Source: Rikenellaceae bacterium
Lineage (GTDB): Bacteria > Bacteroidota > Bacteroidia > Bacteroidales > Rikenellaceae
Reading direction: 5' to 3'
Length of the DNA: 64,000 nt
Assembly (NCBI GenBank): GCA_902363575.1
Contig: CABJAJ010000003.1
Span: 124,001-188,000, forward strand
Numbering within the stretch: position 1 is the stretch's first letter; the number at the start of each line of letters is the position of its first letter. Made by a program: the position numbers and the translations under genes. The notes beneath the pieces are model-generated. The model had not been told where the DNA came from. It saw only the letters and a program-made list of their open reading frames with translations, and searched no databases. Shown here in pieces: positions 18,706 to 27,900 of the stretch.

Positions 18706-19929
18706 ATGGAACTCAAGGAACGATTTCTGAAATACGTCGCCCTCGACACGCAGAGCTGCGAAGAGAGCGAGAGCTATCCCTCGACCGACAAGCAGCGCGT
18801 GCTGCTCGACCTGCTCGCCGACGAGATGCGGGCGCTCGGGCTGCAGGAGGTGACCGTCGATGCGTGGGGCTACGCCATGGGCTCGATCCCCGCCACGCCG
18901 GGCTTCGAGCAGAGCCCCGTGCTGGGGCTGATCGCGCACGTGGACACTTCGCCCGACATGAGCGGCTGCGGCGTGAAACCCCGCGTGATCGAGAATTACG
19001 ACGGGAGCGACATCCGCCTGAACGGTGAGCTCACCATGCGCGTCGAGGATTTCCCCGAGCTGCGCGACTTCGTGGGCCATACGCTCATCCACACCGACGG
19101 AACGACCCTGCTGGGGGCCGACGACAAGGCGGGCGTGGCCGAGATTATGACCGCCGCCGAGTACCTGATGGCACATCCCGAAATCCCGCACGGCAAAATC
19201 CGCCTCGGCTTCACGCCCGACGAGGAGGTGGGCCGGGGCGTCGATCATTTCGACGTGGCCGCCTTCGGCGCCGACTTCGCCTACACCGTCGATGGCGGGT
19301 ACGAGGGGGAGCTGGAGTACGAGAACTTCAACGCTGCCGGAGCCCGCATCCGCATCCAGGGGCGTAACGTCCACCCCGGCTATGCCAAGGACAAGATGAT
19401 TAACGCCATCCAGGTGGCTGCCGAGCTCAACGCCCTGCTTCCCGCCTGGGAGCGCCCCGAGCATACCGAGGGGTACGAGGGTTTCTTCCACTGCACCTCC
19501 TTTGCGGGGACGGTCGAGCAGGCCGAGCTGAGCTACATCATCCGCGACCACGACGCCGCCCGTTTCGAGGCCCGCAAGGAGCTGATGCGTAGCTGCGTCG
19601 AGCTGCTTCGCCGGCGTTACGGCGCAGAGGTGCTCGCCCTGGAGCTCAAGGACCAGTACTACAACATGCGCAGGATGGTCGAGCCGCACCCCGAGCTGAT
19701 CGAGCGGGCCGTCGAGGCGATGCGCGGCGCCGGGGTCGAGCCGATCGTGCGCCCGATCCGGGGCGGCACGGACGGCGCCCGCCTCTCGTTCATGGGGCTG
19801 CCCTGTCCCAACCTCTTCACGGGGGGCATGAACTTCCACGGCAAGTTCGAGTACTGCTCGCTCACCACGATGCACAAGGCCGTGCAGACGCTTCTCAACC
19901 TCGTCCAACTGTGGGCGAAAAAGGCATAG
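18706..19929 (+). CDS. pepT: Peptidase T (tripeptide aminopeptidase)
   Basis: The 407-residue M20B zinc aminopeptidase removes the N-terminal residue from tripeptides in the cytosol. Metal and catalytic motifs are intact: IAHVDTSPDMSG near residue 75, TLLGADDKAGVAEIM near residue 137 and GFTPDEEVGRGVDHFD near residue 172. The dimer-domain HPGYAKDKMINA and C-terminal FTGGMNFHGKFEY are also typical. It starts 48 bases after the OPT transporter and ends 10 before nadE, so all are probably cotranscribed. Confidence 0.95.
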   Translation: MELKERFLKYVALDTQSCEESESYPSTDKQRVLLDLLADEMRALGLQEVTVDAWGYAMGSIPATPGFEQSPVLGLIAHVDTSPDMSGCGVKPRVIENYDGSDIRLNGELTMRVEDFPELRDFVGHTLIHTDGTTLLGADDKAGVAEIMTAAEYLMAHPEIPHGKIRLGFTPDEEVGRGVDHFDVAAFGADFAYTVDGGYEGELEYENFNAAGARIRIQGRNVHPGYAKDKMINAIQVAAELNALLPAWERPEHTEGYEGFFHCTSFAGTVEQAELSYIIRDHDAARFEARKELMRSCVELLRRRYGAEVLALELKDQYYNMRRMVEPHPELIERAVEAMRGAGVEPIVRPIRGGTDGARLSFMGLPCPNLFTGGMNFHGKFEYCSLTTMHKAVQTLLNLVQLWAKKA

Positions 19930-19939
19930 ACTGCGCATT

Positions 19940-21874
19940 ATGAACCGATTCGGTTATCTGAAGGTGGCGGCCGCCGTGCCGCATGTGCGGGTCGCCGACT
20001 GCCGCTGGAACGCCGGGCGGGCCGTCGAGCTGATCGGGCGGGCCGCGGAGCGGGGCGCCGCGCTGGTGGTCTTTCCCGAGCTTTCGCTCACGGGCTACAC
20101 CTGCGGCGACCTGTTCCTGCAATCGGGGCTGCTGCGGGCCGCGGAGGAGTCCCTCGCGGACCTGCTGCGCCGCACGGCCGACCTTCCGCTGGCGGCCATC
20201 GTCGGGATGCCCGTCCCGCTGGGGCCCGCGCTCTACAACTGCGCCGTGGTCATCGGCGGCGGGACGATCCGGGGCGTGGTGCCCAAGACCTTCATCCCCA
20301 ACTACTCGGAGTTTTACGAAGCCCGCCACTTCAGCTCGGGTGCCGACACGGAGCTCACGGCCTGCCGCCTCTGCGGACAGGAGGTCCCCTTCGGGCGCGA
20401 CCTGCTGTTCCGGCTGGGCGACTACGCCACCATGGGCATCGAGATCTGCGAGGATATGTGGGTGCCCCTCTCCCCGTCGCTGGCCCAGGCCGTCGATGGC
20501 GCCGAGGTGCTCGTGAACCTCTCGGCCTCGCCCGAGTCGGCGGGCAAGCACGACTACCTCAGGGCGCTGGTGCGTCAGCAGTCGGAGCGAGCCAAAGCCG
20601 CCTATATCTACTGTTCGGCGGGCTTCGGCGAGTCCTCCACCGACCTCTCGTTCGCCGGCAACGGCATCATCGTCGAAAACGGGGCCATGCTGCGCGAAAC
20701 CGAGCGGTTCTGCACCCAGGAGCAGCTCGTGGCCGCCGATGTGGACATCGAACTGCTGGTGACGGCCCGCCGCCGCACCTCCACCTTCGCCCAGCACCGG
20801 CAGGAGGCCGCCCACCGGGTGATCGCCGTGCCGGTGGGAGCCTCTTCGTCGGGGGCGTTCGAGCGTCCCATCCCCCGGAATCCCTACATGCCCGCCGGCG
20901 GCGAGGAGCTGGCCGTGCGCTGCCGCGAGGTGCTCGACATCCAGTCGTGGGGCCTCATGCAGCGGCTCGACCACACCGGCTGCCGCCACGCCGTGCTCGG
21001 CATTTCGGGCGGCCTCGACTCGACTTTGGCGCTGCTGGTGGTCGTGCGGGCCTTCGATAAGCTGGGGTACGACCGGCGGGGAATCGTCGGGATCACCATG
21101 CCGGGCTTCGGCACCTCCGACCGCACCTATGCCAACGCCGTGGAGCTGATGCACGAACTGGGGGTCACGCTGCGCGAAATCCCCATCCGCAAGGCCTGCG
21201 AGCAGCACTTCGCCGATATCGGCCTCGATCCCTCCGACCGCTCGGCGACCTATGAGAACGCCCAGGCCCGCGAGCGCACCCAAATCCTGATGGACGTGGC
21301 CAACCAGGTCGGCGGGCTGGTGATCGGCACCGGCGACCTGAGCGAGCTGGCTCTGGGCTGGGCGACCTACAACGGCGACCAGATGTCGATGTACGGCGTG
21401 AACGCCTCGGTGCCCAAGACGATGGCGCGCCAGATCGTGGGCTGGGCCGCCGACGATGCCGCCAACCCCCGCGTGGCCGCCATCCTGCGGGACGTGGTCG
21501 CCACGCCCGTCAGCCCCGAGCTCCTTCCGTCCGACGGCGCCGATGCGTCCGCGCAGGAGACCGAGCGGGTCGTGGGTCCCTACGAGCTGCACGACTTCTT
21601 CCTCTACCACTTCGTCTGGAGCGGTTTCAGCGCCGCCAAAATCCTGTTCCTCGCGGAGCAGGCATTCCGGGGGAAGTACGACCGTCCGACGCTCACGCGC
21701 TGGCTGAAGGTCTTTATCCGCCGCTTCTTCGCCCAGCAGTTCAAACGCTCGGCGATGCCTGACGGCCCGAAAGTGGGAGCTGTGTCGCTCTCCCCGCGCG
21801 GAGACTGGCGCATGCCCTCCGACGCCGCCGCCGAAGAGTGGCTCCGCGAAACGGACGAATCGCAAAACGATTGA
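19940..21874 (+). CDS. nadE: Glutamine-dependent NAD+ synthetase
   Basis: The 644-residue product performs the last step of NAD+ synthesis, amidating deamido-NAD with ATP and glutamine. The N-terminal nitrilase-like glutaminase domain (about 1-290) has the Glu in FPELSLTGYTCGD, the Lys in VPKTFIPNYSEFYE and the Cys in MGIEICEDMW. The C-terminal synthetase has the P-loop LGISGGLDSTLAL near residue 353 and GTGDLSELALGWATYNGDQ. Length matches the two-domain form. It is followed two bases later by a DUF4923 gene. Confidence 0.95.
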   Translation: MNRFGYLKVAAAVPHVRVADCRWNAGRAVELIGRAAERGAALVVFPELSLTGYTCGDLFLQSGLLRAAEESLADLLRRTADLPLAAIVGMPVPLGPALYNCAVVIGGGTIRGVVPKTFIPNYSEFYEARHFSSGADTELTACRLCGQEVPFGRDLLFRLGDYATMGIEICEDMWVPLSPSLAQAVDGAEVLVNLSASPESAGKHDYLRALVRQQSERAKAAYIYCSAGFGESSTDLSFAGNGIIVENGAMLRETERFCTQEQLVAADVDIELLVTARRRTSTFAQHRQEAAHRVIAVPVGASSSGAFERPIPRNPYMPAGGEELAVRCREVLDIQSWGLMQRLDHTGCRHAVLGISGGLDSTLALLVVVRAFDKLGYDRRGIVGITMPGFGTSDRTYANAVELMHELGVTLREIPIRKACEQHFADIGLDPSDRSATYENAQARERTQILMDVANQVGGLVIGTGDLSELALGWATYNGDQMSMYGVNASVPKTMARQIVGWAADDAANPRVAAILRDVVATPVSPELLPSDGADASAQETERVVGPYELHDFFLYHFVWSGFSAAKILFLAEQAFRGKYDRPTLTRWLKVFIRRFFAQQFKRSAMPDGPKVGAVSLSPRGDWRMPSDAAAEEWLRETDESQND

Positions 21875-21876
21875 CG

Positions 21877-22485
21877 ATGAAAAAACTGCTTGCGCTCGCT
21901 TTCGCAGCGTGCTTCGCGGCCCAGCCGCTCGTGGCCCAGTCGTGGGCCGACGCTCTGCAAAAGGCCCTCGGCGGCTCCCGCAAGGAGTCGTCCGGGGCCG
22001 CCGCAACGCCTGCCGCCCCGCCGACGGCCAAAGCCCTGCGCGGGGCCTGGACCTACCGGGCTCCCGCGATGGACTACACGGGCGACGACGTGGTCGCTGC
22101 GCTGGCCGTCGGCTCGCTCCGCGACCAGTTGGCTCCGCTCTATGCCAGGGCGGGGCTGGAACCCGGCACGGGCACCGTGCGCTTCGCCGACAGCCGGCGC
22201 GTGGCGTTTGAACTGAGCGGGCACCGGATGGAGGGCACCTATGTCTATGACGCCCGCACCGGACGGATCGCCGTCACCCTGAGCCGTGACGAGCGCACGG
22301 CGACTTTCGAGGGGGTCGCTTCGGTGGCCGACGGGGTGCTTACGCTGCTGTTCGACGCACGCCAGGCGCTCGATGCCGTGGGCGGCACACCCGATCAGGC
22401 TGCGCAGAACGAGAAGCTGCGGCAGATCTGCGCCATCCTCGAAAAATACCCCGGCATCCGGCTCGGCTGCAAGCTGTCCCGCTGA
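21877..22485 (+). CDS. Exported DUF4923-type protein
   Basis: The 202-residue product starts MKKLLALAFAACFAAQPLVA, a signal peptide probably cut after AQ near residue 21, so it is likely periplasmic. The mature part has WTYRAPAMDYTGDDVVAALA and a later FDARQALDAVGG, with beta-rich character. It fits the lipocalin-like DUF4923 family of Bacteroidales, whose function is unknown. The start is two bases after the nadE stop, so it is translated from the same message. Confidence 0.7.
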   Translation: MKKLLALAFAACFAAQPLVAQSWADALQKALGGSRKESSGAAATPAAPPTAKALRGAWTYRAPAMDYTGDDVVAALAVGSLRDQLAPLYARAGLEPGTGTVRFADSRRVAFELSGHRMEGTYVYDARTGRIAVTLSRDERTATFEGVASVADGVLTLLFDARQALDAVGGTPDQAAQNEKLRQICAILEKYPGIRLGCKLSR

Positions 22486-22696
22486 TTTCCTGCTACCGCT
22501 CCCTGCGGCGGCCCAGCGCAAAGAGCCGCCAGCCGACCTGCCGATCCGTAGTTCCGCTGGCGGGCGCGTGGTTCTTATCCGACCTGCCCCCCCCGGCACG
22601 CTGTCCGCTGACCCGGAGGGGTGTCCTGCCGCTTTCGTCGGATTTCTGCTACCGCTCCCTGCGGCGGCCCAGCGCAAAGAGCCGCCAGCCGACCTG
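22486..22696. repeat. 156-base-spaced direct duplication of the end of the DUF6808 gene
   Basis: A 50-base block (TGCTACCGCT...GACCTG) occurs identically at 22491-22540 and 22647-22696. The right copy encodes the last residues (FALGRRRER-stop region) of the leftward DUF6808 gene. The left copy lies outside that gene, just after the DUF4923 stop. It marks the left border of the phage-derived region, but it is a tandem duplication rather than a flanking attachment repeat. Confidence 0.75.
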
Positions 22697-24247
22697 GAGT
22701 TGCAGGGCCGGCTCCACCCGGCCGGAGGGGGTGACGGCGATGCCGACGCCGACGCTCACGCCCCAGCGCGACGGCTCCCGGCTGCGGACGGTGCGCACCA
22801 CCGTGCGCGGATACACCTCCATCCGCTCCATCCTGACGTCATAGCCCGTGATCTCGGCCCGGTAGGTGCTGTCCGAAAAGTGGTAACGCGCGATCGGCAC
22901 CTCGACAAGCACCGAATCCCCGTCGCCCGGAGGCGTTGCTGCCCCCTGCGGCAACTCCTTTCCGGCTACTTCGAGGGCAATTTTCGGCGCAGTGCCCGAG
23001 GTGTCCTCCTCCCCGATCGTCGCATATCCGCCGCTTCCTTTCCGTCCCTTGTCACTCGCCGACGCCCTGCCGGAAAACGGCTTTTCCGCTCCCTGCTGGT
23101 TGTAGCCTTTCCCGTTTCGGCCTGCTCCGTTCCGCTTCAAGGTGCCACCCGGCGCAGTGCCCGAGGCGTCCACTTCCCGGATCGTCGCATACCCGCCGTT
23201 TCCTTTCCGTCCATTGTCACTCGCCGACGCCCTGCCGGAAAACGGCTTTTCCGCTCCCTGCTGGTTGTAGCCTTTCCCGTTTCGGCCTGCTCCCTTGCGC
23301 TCCAAGGTGCCACCCGGCGCAGTGCCCGAGGCGCCCACTTTCCCGACTGTCGCATACCCGCCGGTTCCTTTCCGTCCCTTGTCACTCGCCGACGCCCTGC
23401 CGGAAAACGGCTTTTCCGCTCCCTGCTGGTTGTAGCCTATCCCGTTTCGGCCTGCTCCGTTCCGCTCCAAGGTGCCACCCGGCGCAGTGCCCGAGGCGCC
23501 CACTTTCCCGACTGTCGCATACCCGCCGGTTCGTTCCCGGTGCATCTCATCCGATGGGTTTTTGTCGCGGTCGGCCGCTACCTGCGCTGCCTTGTCCCGC
23601 CGTTTCCGCCCCCTGCCTTTGCCGTCTTGTTCCGCCTTGTCGCCCGGCGCATTTGCAAGGCCGGCCGTAAGGCGGCTCTGCCCCGTGCCGTCCCCGCTTC
23701 CCGTTCTCTCTCCCGGCAAGGCAGGCAAGGTGTTGTCTCCGGTTCCCGTTCTCTCCCCCGTCAGGGCGGGCGCGGTGCCGTCTCCGGTTCCCGTTCTCTC
23801 CCCCGTCAGGGCGGGCAGGGTACCTTCTCCGGCTTCCTTCCCCGGAAAAACGGTCACGCTGTTAATCCTCTCCCCGGCTTCCGTACCCTTTCCGAGCAGA
23901 GCAGGCAAGGTGCTGTCCCCCGTTCTCTCCCCCATCAGGGCGGGCATGGTGCCCTCCCTGTACTCGTACCCGTCCCTGTTCTCGTACCCGTCCCTGTTCT
24001 CGTACCCGTCCCCGTTGTCGTTTCTGCTCCCGATGCCGCTTCCGTCCCCGTTTCCGGCGCGGGCGAGCCGGCGGACGACGGTGCGTTCGTACCGTACCGC
24101 GTCGGGCGCCGGGCGTTCGAGCACCACGGTATCGACCCTTACGACCACGTCGGCCGCCGTATCCCGCCGCCCCGCCCGGAAGCCCGCGAAGAATGTCGCT
24201 GCCAGCAGCACCGCCGCCAGCAGCGCGATCGCTGCGCCCCGTTTCAT
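22649..24247 (-). CDS. DUF6808-like phage membrane protein, expanded by tandem repeats
   Basis: The 532-residue product begins with one membrane segment (GAAIALLAAVLLAATFFAGF, residues about 4-23) and VVVRVDTVVLERPAPDAVRY. It ends with EITGYDVRMERMEVYPRTVV and SVGVGIAVTPSGRVEPALQL, a pattern I associate with DUF6808 proteins of Bacteroidota prophages, which are usually under 200 residues. Between these ends is an insert of over 300 residues. It includes about 3.5 copies of a 55-residue unit (165 bases; GGYATVGKVGASGTAPGG... to ...ASASDKGRKG) and a Gly/Thr/Glu-rich part of GERTGTGD-type units. It overlaps the M15 peptidase stop by four bases, so it may be part of the lysis module. Confidence 0.6.
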   Translation of the reverse strand: MKRGAAIALLAAVLLAATFFAGFRAGRRDTAADVVVRVDTVVLERPAPDAVRYERTVVRRLARAGNGDGSGIGSRNDNGDGYENRDGYENRDGYEYREGTMPALMGERTGDSTLPALLGKGTEAGERINSVTVFPGKEAGEGTLPALTGERTGTGDGTAPALTGERTGTGDNTLPALPGERTGSGDGTGQSRLTAGLANAPGDKAEQDGKGRGRKRRDKAAQVAADRDKNPSDEMHRERTGGYATVGKVGASGTAPGGTLERNGAGRNGIGYNQQGAEKPFSGRASASDKGRKGTGGYATVGKVGASGTAPGGTLERKGAGRNGKGYNQQGAEKPFSGRASASDNGRKGNGGYATIREVDASGTAPGGTLKRNGAGRNGKGYNQQGAEKPFSGRASASDKGRKGSGGYATIGEEDTSGTAPKIALEVAGKELPQGAATPPGDGDSVLVEVPIARYHFSDSTYRAEITGYDVRMERMEVYPRTVVRTVRSREPSRWGVSVGVGIAVTPSGRVEPALQLQVGWRLFALGRRRER

Positions 24248-24726
24248 TCTCCGAGGGGTTGATAGCGTCCGTCGCGCAGCGAGAGCATCTGCCGCCGCTG
24301 CTGTCCGTCGCCGCTGCGGTAGCCGATGTGCACCCAGCGGGGCGTGCCGGCGGCGTCCTCGCGTTCGGAGATCAACTGGTCGAAATCGTGCCCCCGCAGG
24401 AACTCCGCGCAGCAGTCGCGGAACGCCGCCAGATGTCCGTTCACGGGCACCAGGTCGGCCGCGAACCCGTACCGGTGGGCCGACGTGGGAGCCCCTCCCA
24501 CGGCCTTGTTGAGCGCGTCGCTCCGGTAGCCGGAGCTCACCCGCACCCCGCCTGCCCCCAGTCCCCCGGCGCGGCAGCGGGCGTCCCACGCCTCGCGCAG
24601 CGGGTCGAGCAGCCGTTCGGCCAGTTCCCCCAGGTTGCGCAGATGCGCTTCGCACGGGGTGTTGTCGAGGCCCAGCAGCCGGGCCGTCTGCGAGCGTGTG
24701 AGCTCGTCCAAAGTGAAGTAAGTCAT
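24244..24726 (-). CDS. Phage M15-type peptidase (endolysin)
   Basis: The 160-residue product fits the Peptidase_M15_3 family of zinc D-Ala-D-Ala carboxypeptidases/endolysins that cut peptidoglycan cross-links. Zinc-site motifs are visible: VSSGYRSDALNKAVGGAP, then SAHRYGFAADLVP with the first His and Asp, and WVHIGY with the last His. It has no signal peptide, so it would need the holin to reach the wall. It is the next-to-last gene of the leftward phage cluster and overlaps the DUF6808 gene by ATGA. Confidence 0.85.
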   Translation of the reverse strand: MTYFTLDELTRSQTARLLGLDNTPCEAHLRNLGELAERLLDPLREAWDARCRAGGLGAGGVRVSSGYRSDALNKAVGGAPTSAHRYGFAADLVPVNGHLAAFRDCCAEFLRGHDFDQLISEREDAAGTPRWVHIGYRSGDGQQRRQMLSLRDGRYQPLGE

Positions 24727-24780
24727 CGTTTTTGCAGTTTGTCGGTTTGCCGCCGCCGGAGCGGTCGGTCGTCGGTGCGT

Positions 24781-24814
24781 AAAAAAACCGGCGCCTCTTT
24801 TTGGGAGGCGCCGG
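24781..24814 (-). terminator. Intrinsic terminator after the hub gene
   Basis: On the minus strand arms CCGGCGCCTC and GAGGCGCCGG form a ten-pair stem followed by a run of seven T. It lies between the hub gene and the M15 peptidase gene, so the lysis genes are read from partial read-through or from a promoter in the 24727-24780 stretch that I cannot define. Confidence 0.75.
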
Positions 24815-24907
24815 GGGCGGGGTAGCCGGTGATAATAGTAGCCTTGTGCTATATATGGTAATTATCTCCTCCGGAGTAATAGTATGCCGACACCCTTTCG
24901 CCTTAGG

Positions 24908-27900
24908 TCAGATGACGGGTTCGATCCGATACAGCACGGAATCGTACTCGTAGATGAAAAGTTTCACCTCCGCAATGTTGGAGATGCGCTGCCAGCCCAA
25001 TCCGGTGCCCTTGCCGGTGTACTTGCAGATGGCGACACCGATGCGCATCTGCTTGTTGTTTGTGTTCGACCAGCGCTGGTAGCTCGCGTTGGCCGTGAGG
25101 CTCAGCACGTCCTTCAGCTCCGCCTGCCCGTTCCACCAGGGCACGGTCGTGCCGGTGATCTGCCAGAAAGTGCGGTTGTAGAGGATGGCCGAGTGGACTT
25201 CGGCGCGCGGGTTTATGCGTAGCTGGTGCTCGTAGGGCAGCATCGGGATGCGCCAGCGACGCCCTTCCGAGGCGTGTTTGCGGAAGCGGTAGAGCACCAG
25301 CCGGTATTTCGAGGTGTCCATCATCGCGGGGGTCACCGACGCCGTTTCGATCACGGTGCTCAGGTGCGGGTCGCACTTGTAGGTGTGGATGTTGTACCAC
25401 TCCCCGGCCTCCGGCAGTCGGGAGGCCACGTACTGCTTCACCGCCTGCGCGGTCGGGATGTTCCGGTGGTCGGTTTCGTCCGCGGCGATGCTTGTGCTGA
25501 CGTATTGGGGATGCGGGGTGGTCCCGACCGTGTGGCTGTCCCGGGCGAAGAGCAGGGCATTGCGATCGAGCGTCCCTTCCACCCGGGGCGCATAGGCGTA
25601 CACCGCAGCGGCTGTCGGCAGCAGCGGCGAGCCGCTCGTGACCGTGGAGGTCGTCTTGCCGTTTACGAAGCTGTAAACCGCCGCCGAGGTGGGCACCGCA
25701 AGCGTGCTGTTGGTCACCGACGCCGCGATGCTCTTTCCCGAGGCCTTGATGCCCGTGGAGCCCGCCCCCACGATCAACTGCTCGCCCGTCAGCGGGGCCG
25801 GGGCCGTCACGTTGCCCGCGCCCGTCGAACCTCCGTTCTGGAGCAGCTCCCAACGGTTGTTCCGGCGGATGAACTGCCCCGTTCCGCTGAGGCGGAAGCC
25901 GTTCGCACCGCAGCGCTGTTCGAGCACGGCCTGCTCGCCGTCGATTATCATGCCGATGTAGTTGTCCTCGGAGCGGGCCAGCAGGAGGCCGTTGTTGAAG
26001 AAGGTCGCCTGGTCGGTGCGTTCCTCCCAATCGTATGACCCGATGAGGATTTCGCTCGTGGTCCAGATATGCAGCCGGAGCCCGACGACCGGGTCGCGGA
26101 TAATCAGGTTGCTGCGCGGCTGCGATTCCAGGCCGCTGTCGTCGATCCCTGCCCCGGCGAGCGATGCGGGACGAGGCGCGTCGGCTTCCGTCTTCTCCAG
26201 CTCCGGCTCATACGGTTTCGGACCGAAGGGGTCGTCCGGTATGAGGGGAATCTCCGGCAGGCCGGGATCGGGGGTCAGTTCCAGATTCATCCGGAAATTC
26301 CCCTTGACCGAGAGGCGCAGTGTGTAGGTGCCCTTGTGAATCCCCTGAAATGTGGTGGACGGAGTGAGCCAGTTTATCGTATTCCTTATGCTGCTCAGGA
26401 AGGAGACGATCTGCCGGGTTTCCACCACCCGCCCGTTCTGACAAAGCTCCATGTTGAGGTAGTCGATGCTGAACGAGCCCCATTTGTCGCTTTCGCACCG
26501 GAGTCGGATCGCGGGGATGCTGACGTTGCAGTTCTCGCCCACGGTGAATGCCCCGCTCAGCGGTTGGGTACCCGAAAAATCGTAGTTCGAGGGCCTGATG
26601 TGGCCGATCCATTGTTTCTCGTCCAGGAACGTCACCGTCGGATTGAGCTGTATGGTGCCCTGCCCGCTGTTGGATGCCATCGCGTTGGCCAGCGCGCAGT
26701 CGCCCGCCGCGATGGTCTTCGACTCGGGATCGATAATCAGCTTCGGCAGGTCGTACCGGTCGCAGAGGGAGAGCCTGCCGTTTTCGATGCGGATGCTCTT
26801 GCCCTCGCTGCGCGAGACGAGCTGCCCGTTGTCCGAGATGGTGAAGAGGGCGTCGCCGGCCTCCGCAAGGCTGCTGGCCCCCGCGAAGAGCAGGGGCACC
26901 CGCTTGAGCTCCTCGCCTGCGCGGTAGGTGCCGCCGGTCATTCCCGCCTGGATGTTGCCGCCGTTCTTGACCCCGATGAAGTTGCTCAGCACCACGCCGC
27001 CCGCCACTTCGGTCGTGTCGTCGGGCATGAAGCTGCGGGCCAGGAAGTCGTACTTGTCGATGCGGGCGTTGTCCCCCTTCACGCACAGCTCGCCGGTGGT
27101 CAGGTCGAAGTAGGAGGTGCCGTCGAGCGAGCGGATGCGTCCCACGGTGAGGTTGTCGCCGTAGAGGGTGGACATGCCGCGCGTTTCGATGAAGGTGCGC
27201 ACCCCCTCCGCGGCCGCTCCGAGCAGGCCGAACTGAAAGACGTAATACCCCTCCAGGTCGTTGACCCCGCACGACCGGTCGCTCACGTACCACTCGGCTT
27301 CGGGGCGGTCGGTGCGCGCTTTCACGGCCACGTAGTAGAGCGTGTTCGGGTCGAGGTCGTCGCGTGTCGCAGGTCCCGCCACCGTCCAGTCCGAGGCTTT
27401 CTCGGCTCCGATGCCGAAGCAGTAGTGGCGCAGCGTGTCCGTCCCCAGCGTGATCGACCGCTCCGTGAAGGAGAGGTTTTCGCCCGCGTTCTCCCGCCAG
27501 CGGGTGCGGTCCATGCGGTAGTTCATGCTGTCGGCCCCGACCTGCAGCATCATCGTGCGCAGCAACTCCTGCTGAGCCCCGCTGTCGGGGTCGAAGAGGG
27601 CTTCCCGCAGGGTGGTGATCCCCGACCATGTGCGGCGCGCCTCTTTCGTGCGCTGCTGCTGCGCCAGCGCGACTGTGGCATACTGATCCTTGATCGCCTG
27701 GGCGATCATTCCCAGCCGCGAGGGTGCCGACTCCTGCGAGAGCGTCACGCTGTACTCGCGGATGCCGCCCGTCCCCTCCGTGACGGTGATCCCCTGAATG
27801 GGGATGCGCTCGTCGATGCCCAGGTCCTCGTCCACCACGCGCATCAGGTTCCCTTCGGCCAGCAGCGCAGCCGTGGTGGGGATGCGGGCCATACCGACGT

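Noticed and set aside
16324..19938. Minus-strand open frame of about 1200 codons across the OPT-pepT region
   Set aside because: It lies opposite clear OPT and PepT genes with intact motifs, and is rich in His, Arg, Gly and Asp as expected of an antisense frame.
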